A DNA stretch of 64,000 bases from Ilex aquifolium (lineage: Eukaryota; Streptophyta; Magnoliopsida; Aquifoliales; Aquifoliaceae). The translations under genes and the position numbers were made by a program. The notes under the pieces were generated by a model. The model had not been told where the DNA came from and did no database searches. It saw only the letters and a program-made list of their open reading frames with translations. Position 1 is the first letter of the stretch, and each line of letters opens with the position of its first letter. Where the stretch lies: assembly GCA_951799425.1 (NCBI GenBank), contig OX637394.1, positions 36,368,001 through 36,432,000 of the forward strand, written 5' to 3'. Positions 56,429 through 64,000 of the stretch are shown here, in pieces.

Positions 56429-56601
56429 CTAGGCTTTAGGTCTTACATGGGAGCTGTAGGTTATGGATTACCACTAGGGAAGTAGGATTAGGTTGATGGA
56501 AATTGTTGGTCTAATTTTAAATGAACCTTATGCTTTAGATTAAAGTGATATTTAGGATGTCTTGTACATCAATGAAACTAAATTGTGAATTGATGTGCAG
56601 G

Positions 56602-59600
56602 ATGGACGGTAAACGGGTACGTGGACGTGGGCGTGGGCGTGGTCGTGGAGGTCAAGCAAATCCACCACCTCCCGACGCAATACAGGGTATTTACCAATGC
56701 TTAAGGGAACTCACCACCCTAGTGCAACAACCAGGTGGGAACAACCACCACAACGGTGGAGTTCGTCCTTTAGTCCAAGTACCGGGCAACGGCGATGAGA
56801 ACCGAAGAATGGTGGCTCTTCGAGAATTTCTACGGCAACACCCACCCACCTTCCAAGGGAGCTCCAATCCCTTAGATGCGGATAGATGGATCCGCCGGGT
56901 GAAAAAAATTTTTGATGGTATGGGGATCGCCGGGGACCTTCGGGTTGGCTTGGCTACCTACTTGTTGGAAGGGGAGGCCGATTACTGGTGGGAGTCAGTG
57001 AAGAAGATGAGGGACACTGATACGCTCACTTGGGAGGAGTTTGAGCAAAGCTTCAACGACAAGTATTTTCCAGAGTCTGTCAGAGATAAGATGAGTGCAG
57101 ACTTTCTAGCCTTGCGGCAAGGTAGTATGACCGTGGATGAGTATGAGAGGAGGTTCGATGAGTTATCTCGTTATGCTTCAGAGTTCATATCCACCGAGGA
57201 TAGGAGGGCCAAGCGCTTCGAGCAGGGTTTGAGACCGACCATCAGAGAGAAGCTTGTGGCACTCAGAATCCGGGATTTCAGAGATTTGGTTGACAGAGCG
57301 GCATTGGTGGAGAGAGACATTGATGACTCTCAGAGGAGACAGAGCTATGCTAGAGGAGGCCCGATCCGTACAGGTGCCAGTAGCAGTGGAGCACCGAGGG
57401 CGTTACCATACCGTCGCCCCGATCAGGCGGTGGGGCAGAGACCTCCTACAGTCCGAGGAGAGGGGCATGCCCCGACTAGACCAAGCACTGACCCTCATCA
57501 ATGCTTTGCATGTGGAGGTGTAGGGCACTTCCGAAACAACTGCCCGTCGCTTCCACCCAAGACCAATTAATCAGCCGGGCCATCAAATGCAAATAGGCCC
57601 CCTCCACCACCGAGACCATTGAGAGCTCAAGCCCCCGGTGATGCCAATCCGGGGAGGGTATTTGCCTTAACCCAACCAGAGGAGGATGCCTCTAATGCCG
57701 TTGTGGAAGGTATCATTCTTCTCTACAATTCTTGGGCCCGAATCTTATTCGATCCCGGTGCTACTCATTCTTTTATATGTACTGCATATGGTATGAATTT
57801 GGGATTGGGTTTCGAGAAGTTAGAACATGTCTTGACCGTTGACTTGCCTACGGGAGAACAGTTGGGTACTAGCCGAGTCTGCAAGGGTTGTGTGCTTCGT
57901 ATTGGGGAGCACGAATTGATTGTGGATTTGATTGCTTTAGAGATGAAGGGGTGTGACGTGATTTTTGGGATGAACTTGTTATCCGCTTTTCGGGCGGTAA
58001 TGGATTGTTTCTGCAAGCGGATTACATTTCAATTGCCGGGAGGAGTCATTTTCAGTTTTGTTAATAACCGAGATTCTTTCCATCCATTTCCTACTACGGG
58101 AAGTAAATTCTTAAAAGCTAAGGCAGGGAGCCACTTGAGTTTCTTGGCTAGCTTGATGGGAGATGATCGGGATAGATCCCAATCGGGTATGGTGTTGATT
58201 GTATCGAATTTTCCGGATGTCTTCCCAGATGAATTACCCGGGTTACCGCCACAGAGAGAGATTGAGTTCGCAATCGATCTTTATCCGGGAACCGAACCTA
58301 TTTCTATTGCTCCTTATCGGATGGCGCCTTTGGAGTTGAAGGAGCTAAGGAAGCAATTGGACCACTTGCTGGCAATTGGATTCATCCGTCTGAGCACTTT
58401 ACCTTGGGAAGCCCCGGTCCTCTTTGTGAAGAAGACGGATGAAACACTTCGGTTATGCACAGATTACCGACGGTTGAATCGGGTGACGGTGAAGAACAAG
58501 TATCCCTTGCCGCGCATTGATGATTTTTTTGATCAGTTTAGGGGTTCTAAGTTCTACTCCAAGATTGATCTCCGCACCGGGTACCATCAACTGCGTATCA
58601 AGGAGGAGGATATTCCTAAGACTGTTTTTCGTACTCGGTATGGTCACTTCGAGTATACGGTGATGCCGTTCGGACTGACTAATGCTCCAGCAGCCTTCAT
58701 GGATTTGATGCACAGGGTATTCCGGCCATATCTAGATCAATTTGTCATTGTGTTTATTGATGACATATTGATTTATTCCCGGACACAAGAAGAACATGCA
58801 CATCATCTCTCGGTTGTGCTACAAACATTGAGAGAACATAAGTTATATGCGAAGAGGAGCAAGTGTGAGTTTTGGATGAAGGAAGTGAAGTTCCTTGGCC
58901 ATGTTGTGTCTGAGCAAGGGGTAGCGGTTGATTCCTCGAAGATTGAGGCCGTGATGCAATGGGAACCACCAAAGAACGTGACAAAAATACGTAGTTTCTT
59001 GGGGTTAGCCGGCTACTATCGTAGGTTTGTGAAAGGTTTTTCCAAGCTTGCGATGCCGATGACTCGCCTTACCAAGAAGGGGGAGAAATTTGTGTGGACT
59101 CAAGCGTGTGAATTAGCTTTTCGCACCTTGAAGGAAAAGTTGACGACGGCACCGATCCTCATTATTCCGAACAGTGGGGAAGGTTACGATGTTTACACCG
59201 ATGCTTCACTACGAGGCTTGGAATGTGTGTTGATGCAAGGAGGCAAGGTGGTTGCTTATGGCTCGAGACAACTCAAGATTCATGAGCAGAACTATCCCAC
59301 TCACGACTTGGAGCTAGCCGCTGTGGTTTTTGCTCTTAAGTTGTGGAGGTGTTACTTGTATGGAGAGAAATTTCAAGTGTTCTCGGATCATAAAAGCCTC
59401 AAGTATGTGTTCACACAGAAAGAATTGAATCTCCGGCAGAGAAGGTGGATTGAGTACTTAGAAGATTACGACTTCACTCTCAACTATCATCCGGGGAAGG
59501 CTAATGTAGTAGCGGATGCATTTAGTAGGAAGTCTCAGGGTGAAATCAATGTCCTTGCGGCTCAACGGTGGAAAATGATTGATATGTTAGAGGAGTTTGA

Positions 59601-61092
59601 TCTATGGGTCGATGGACTGGAGGATCGACCATGTTTGTTTAACCTAGTGGCTCAACCAATTCTCCGACAAAGGATTGTGGAGTTGCAACGGTTAGATCCC
59701 GAGTTAACAGAAATTCGGGATAAATTGGAGAGGAATGAGATTGTTGAGGATTGGTCTATAAAGAATGAGGAGTTACAGTTTCGGGGAAGATTATGCGTGC
59801 CAAACGACGACCAAGTGAGGGAAGAAGTGTTGGGAGAGTGCCACCGATCGAAGTTCTCTATACATCCGGGGAGTACAAAAATGTATAGAGATATGAAACG
59901 ACAATATTGGTGGAGGGGAATGAAGAAGGATGTAGCAAAGTTCATTTCAATGTGTGCCGTATGTCAGCAAGTGAAGATTGAGCACCAACAACCTGGAGGA
60001 TTATTACAGTCTCTGCCTATCCCGGAGTGGAAGTGGGATCATATCACCATGGACTTCGTGTCGGGTTTTCCACGGACTTCAAGAGGGCATAACGCCGTAT
60101 GGGTTATCGTAGATCGACTCACCAAGTCAGCTCACTTTTTGGGGATGAAGACCACAGACTCGTTAGAGACCTTGAGCAGACTGTACATTCGAGAGATTGT
60201 TCGATTGCATGGAGTTCCACTTTCTATCGTGTCGGATCGCGATTCTCGTTTTGTGGCTCATTTTTGGCAAAGTCTACAACAAGCTATGGGGACAGAGTTA
60301 CATTTCAGCACAGCCTTTCACCCTCAAACAGATAGCCAATCCGAGAGAGTGATACAGATTTTGGAAGATATGTTACGGGCTTGCGCGTTGGACTTCAAAG
60401 GGAGTTGGAGCGATCACTTACCGTTGGTGGAATTTGCGTACAACAACAGCTACCAAGCGAGTATCGAGATGGCACCGTATGAAGCTTTGTATGGAAGACC
60501 ATGTAGATCCCCGACGTGTTGGTTGGAAGCCGGAGAAAGTAGTATGTTTGGGCCCGAGATTGTGCGAGAGACAACGGAGAAGATTCAGCTCATTCGGGAG
60601 AGATTACGCACAGCACAGAGTCGACAAAAGAGCTATGCGGATAGGAGAAGAAGGCCTTTGGAATTCAAGGAAGGAAATTTTGTATTTCTCAAAGTGTCAC
60701 CCAAGAAGGGCGTACTTAGATTCGGCAAGAAAGGAAAACTCGCCCCAAGGTACATCGGTCCATTTGAAGTGATCAAGACAGTGGGCAAAGTAGCATACCA
60801 ACTTCGGCTACCAGCACCGTTGTCAGGAGTTCATGATGTGTTCCACGTTTCGATGTTGAGGAAGTGTCAACCAGATACGTCACATGTCGTGGATTTGGAG
60901 GATATTGAAGTGCAAGATGGAGTCACCTATGAAGAGCAGCCGATGAAGATTCTTGATATCAAGGAGAAAGTGTTTCGCAACAAGGTAATCCAGCTGGTGA
61001 AAGTCCTGTGGCAACACCATGGCGTGGAAGAAGTAACTTGGGAACCGGAGCGGGAGATGTGAGAGAAATACCCATATTTGTTCGCTACTTGA
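56602..61092 (+). pseudogene. E2 gag-pol polyprotein, nearly intact with two stops
   Basis: ATG 56602 ([17 protein letters not shown]) to TGA 61090-61092; 1496 codons in one frame. Stops: TAA 57568-57570, exactly between gag and protease (E1 has CAA at the matching place), and TGA 61060-61062, ten codons before the normal end (E1 has CGA). Domains by residue: gag about 60-220, CCHC 301-314 ([14 protein letters not shown]), protease DPGATHSF 384-391, RT with VFIDD near 718-722, RNase H TDAS near 866-869 with ADAFSRK at its end, integrase zinc finger near 1080-1120, DD35E core (TMDF, SDRD, SERVIQ with 35 residues between the last two), C-terminal chromodomain (VEEVTWEPE). If the first stop is read through, only the extreme C-terminus is lost. 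Confidence 0.93.
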
Positions 61093-61120
61093 GGTAAGTT
61101 TCGAGGACGAAACTTTCTTT

Positions 61121-61132
61121 AAGGGGGGTGGA
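61121..61132 (+). promoter_or_regulatory. E2 polypurine tract
   Basis: AAGGGGGGTGGA just before the 3' LTR. Confidence 0.92.
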
Positions 61133-61133
61133 T

Positions 61134-61857
61134 TGTAACACCCCACATTTTATTTTATATATGCATCTAGATATAGAGTAAATAATTTTTGTAAAAATGG
61201 GGATATGTGTAGTGATGTGTGTTTGAATTTGGTAGATTGGAAAAATAGAGATTTAAAATATTAGTGGAAATAATAGTTGAAATTTAGTTTTAATAAGTGA
61301 AAATATGAAATTTTAGGTCCTAGAACTTGTATTAAATAGGTTTGGTGTAAAAATATGTGTTGGAGAGGTTTGGGATGGATTTGGTTGGCTTAGGAATGGA
61401 TTGGAAATGGAAAAGGGATGAAACAGTGAACAGTGCACATGAACAGTGCACTGGCTGCAACTTCAAGCCCAATTTAGACCTTGATGAAGTCAATATATTT
61501 CAAAACTCAAAACATGAAAGTTGTAGAGCTCTTTCTTATCATTTCATATCATTTTGAATCATCTCAATCGGAGCTCGGATGAGAGAGTTATGCCCCGATA
61601 ACGAAGTTATGTCGAAACAGCCCATGAACAGTAAAAAAAAAAAAAAACGGGACTGCTGTGTTTAAAAACACAGATTTCAGCCCTTTACTCTCATTTCTCT
61701 CATTCCACTCTCAACCCACTTCTCTTAGGACTCTAGAGGAAGATCAAGAAGGGATAAAAGGGAAGGAGGAGATCACAAGAACTTGGGTTCTAAGTTTAAA
61801 GTCTTGATTTAAGGTAGGGGAGGATTTTCTCTCAATCTTTCACATTGAGGCTAGGTA

Positions 61858-61896
<39 letters not shown>

Positions 61897-63396
61897 ATAT
61901 GTATATATATATGTTTCTTCACTCTCCTTCTCATATATATAATATGAAATACATGATTCTTGTTCTATTTGTAATAAATGCCATGTTTTGAACAATATGA
62001 AGGGTGGGTAACCACCAAAGCTCTATTTTTTTTATCTTCAAAACCCTAGTTTTCAAGAAAAGGGGATTTTCTCCTAATTTCTTCTTTGTCTTTGATTTCA
62101 AAATTTTAGTGTTGAATATTGTATAACAAAATGATATAGATTACGATCTCTTGCATATTTTCTTGGATTATTCGATTATATGAAAAATGTGAAAAATTGG
62201 GGATTTTTACTATATTTGGGAAATTGTTGTGAATTGTGAATATTCTTGGTTTCCTCATTGTATGGTTGTTGTGATGAACTTGGATTACCTTCGAGAGATG
62301 CCGTAGAGTGTTAGAGGTTAGTCTATCCCAGTGGGGGTGAGATGGTTGTCTAATGCTCGTAGTGGATCGTTGTTGTGACCGCGATCACTATTGTTCACAT
62401 ATATATCGAGGAAAATGGTTAGTATACTGGACACCTTGGGAGGATTTCGTCAATGCCGTAGGAGACGGTACATGCCGTTCCTAAAGAGATTTGTGATTGT
62501 TGGTTGGAATTGGTGGACTATGTATGATCATTGGGTAGATTCACGAAAAGCAATCAACATACATGGTACGGGGATGAACCAAAAATACATGGAATCAGGA
62601 GTTGGGTCGTTCTTGCCGATGCATTGGTATGGGACAATGCATGGGGAGAAGTCCTTCTTAAATAGCCTAAATTGGAATTTTGTTTATCGATGCTAAACTC
62701 ACTTTATTCTTTTAATTGATTATTGCTACGGTTTAAACTTGAGATCTCTTTTAAAATGTCATTGTTTTCATTCCAAATCTATATATATGTTAGTTGTGAA
62801 ATGAGACCGACCGTTTTCTATGTTTTCCAAACCTTGTTTGAGTTGAGAGGATTTTGCTACAGAGCTTCGTGCTCACCCCCTACAAATAACATTTTCAGAT
62901 TTCACACTTGAGGAGGAGCTAGGAGCCGAGGAGCCCGCCCATTGGGAGACTCCGCTGGACGGGAGTGTAGATCCCGAGGTGGACGCTTAGAGCGACACTT
63001 TTATTTTGTTCTAGACTAGATTATGTTTAGAATATCCTTTTGAAGTCTAGTTCCTTTTTGTTATTTCCGATGCGTTATATTATTACATTTTGGAGATGTA
63101 AAGGCCAAGATTGGGCCTATTCTTTTGGGATGATAGTGTGGATATGATATATGGTGAATGAAAGTTTATTTTATGATGGATAAATGGACCCGGTGTGGTC
63201 AATTGTAATATAATTGTACAGGTTGTGTTTTGGGTAGAGCTCCCCGTACAAAGGAGACTCTGCCCTAATTTTGTTAAAATATGAATGGTTGATGAATGAA
63301 ACTTTCGTCGTGATGGATTTAGTTAGTGCTCTCATGCGGTGAATGGTTTTTTTTTTAGAATGTAATGTCACCCAAGGGGGTTTTTGGGGCGTTACA
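61134..63396 (+). repeat. E2 3' LTR
   Basis: TGTAACACC...GGGGCGTTACA, followed by target duplication ATTTC. It has a longer TA/TG microsatellite (61856-61911) and one GGACCCGGTGTGGTCAAT motif (63186-63203). Confidence 0.96.
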
Positions 63397-63401
63397 ATTT
63401 C
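63397..63401 (+). repeat. E2 target-site duplication, right copy
   Basis: ATTTC, identical to 54145-54149. Confidence 0.95.
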
Positions 63402-63616
63402 TGCAATTCTGCTCCTGCAAGTTACAAAATTAAATACCACTTTATATATTCTACAAAACTTTGCTAACCACTCTTTTTCGTTTCAAAGAATTGGTTTTAT
63501 TATTTTATTATTTGTTATTTTCTTATTTACTGATTTTTCTACTTATTCTATAGTTATTTACATTTATTTATAGCTATATATATTTAATCCCAAAACTATA
63601 CATTAGTTGATCAAGT
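63402..63616 (-). other. D spacer between Cys-rich ORF and envelope-position ORF
   Basis: AT-rich, no palindrome array and no clear TATA box, unlike the matching leader in A. Confidence 0.6.
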
Positions 63617-63960
63617 CTAGTCAATGTTAGAACTATCGAGTTCAATAACATTATTGACACGGTTAACTTCATTCCTCATGTATCTTGTTAACATCGGGGT
63701 AAAATAGGATGGCGCCTCAGGATAGTCCTTACTCTGCCCATACCTAATCCACCGTAAATGATCTGACGCTCGACCTGAAATTAGTTCCGCACACTTATTA
63801 TGTTGTCTCAAATGTTCTGTACGACCACATCTTACACAAGCACAGAGACGATTTGCTCGTCGGTGTTTTGCATATGTACTTTTTTCACACAAGGGTCTTG
63901 CCTGACTTTCGAATATTTCTAAATTTCTAACATGTCTAGCTTTTTACAGGATCAACATAT
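63617..63960 (-). pseudogene. Cys-rich small ORF of D
   Basis: Minus strand. The clean part is 63617-63892 and beyond: RPLCEKSTYAKHRRANRL, CACVRCGR, HLRQHNKCAELISGR, LRWIRYGQSKDYPEAPSY, and a tail ending SSNID. Upstream, HMLIL then a TAA, KARHVRN, aligns with the B reading SLILKKARMVRK. The CxxC pair, downstream His residues and GQSK.YPE are kept in A and B. Confidence 0.75.
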
Positions 63961-64000
63961 GTATATCTTTTGGAAAATGACGTAATAGCATTAAACTTAA
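63961..64000 (-). other. D internal sequence at window edge
   Basis: Continues toward integrase of D; too short to call. Confidence 0.4.

Larger units (their letters stand above)
54150..63396 (+). mobile_element. E2: complete Tekay/Del-like Ty3/gypsy chromovirus
   Basis: Two LTRs of 2263 bases each (54150-56412 and 61134-63396), primer site, one gag-pol frame, polypurine tract, and a perfect 5-base target duplication ATTTC. Total 9247 bases. LTRs differ at a modest number of positions by eye, so this is the youngest insertion in the nest but not brand new. The frame carries only two nonsense changes. Same subfamily as E1. Confidence 0.97.
49330..64000 (-). mobile_element. D: Athila-like element, minus strand, interrupted by E2
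   Basis: Minus-strand order from the right edge: Cys-rich ORF (63960-63617), E2 insertion (54150-63396), envelope-position ORF (54098-53004), 3' UTR, polypurine tract (51270-51257) and 3' LTR (51256-49330). Gag, pol and 5' LTR are beyond 64000. It is inserted in the 3' LTR of A. Confidence 0.88.

Overview
This window is plant nuclear heterochromatin. I see no intact host gene, rRNA, tRNA or CRISPR. It is AT-rich and nearly all of it is Ty3/gypsy LTR retrotransposon, of two kinds. The first is chromodomain-bearing Tekay/Del-like elements, with a methionine-initiator-tRNA type primer site TGGTATCAGAGC. The second is Athila-like elements, with primer site TGGCGCCGTTGCCGGGGA, LTRs that begin TGAT, and an extra ORF in the envelope position. 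A flowering plant, probably a eudicot, fits; the species cannot be read from the sequence.

The layout is a set of nested insertions, named here for reference. E1 (1-7893, +) is a Tekay-like element cut by the window edge, inside an Athila-type LTR. F (7894-13160, +) is a wrecked Athila-like element carrying a Tekay-type LTR fragment, C3. G (13165-15361, +) is the 3' end of another Athila-like element. B (15362-29082, -) is an old Athila-like element: degenerate RT, RNase H and integrase, a Cys-rich ORF, and in the envelope slot a broken plant-mobile-domain (MAIN-like) gene. B is interrupted by a Helitron-like segment ending at 23292 and by solo LTR C1. H (29083-35534, -) has a 3' LTR (R1) and an envelope-position ORF split by solo LTR C2. 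A (35535 to beyond the window, +) has LTR, primer site, gag, deleted pol, small ORFs and an envelope-position ORF, and is interrupted by LTRs R2 and R3. D (49330-64000, -) sits in the 3' LTR of A. E2 (54150-63396, +) is a complete Tekay-like element with a perfect ATTTC target duplication and sits in D. The insertion order E2 in D in A in H in B follows directly from the interruptions.

The most interesting signal is regulatory. Several LTR families carry arrays of short palindromes built around a central CpG, and the half-site differs between families: TAC-CG-GTA, TTC-CG-GAA, GTT-CG-AAC, ATC-CG-GAT. A spacer TTCCAGTAG is conserved between arrays. In A the array type of the LTR reappears just upstream of a TATA box and the internal envelope-position ORF; in H it reappears in the leader of that ORF, where no clear TATA box is visible. 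The mobile-domain gene of B has the same arrangement as A. This looks like an element-specific, methylation-sensitive cis-code shared by the LTR promoter and an internal promoter.

Other points: a conserved Cys-rich ORF in three elements, a conserved 3'-UTR hairpin block in three, a conserved motif upstream of the polypurine tract in five, and a possible 48-residue single-span membrane microprotein in A.
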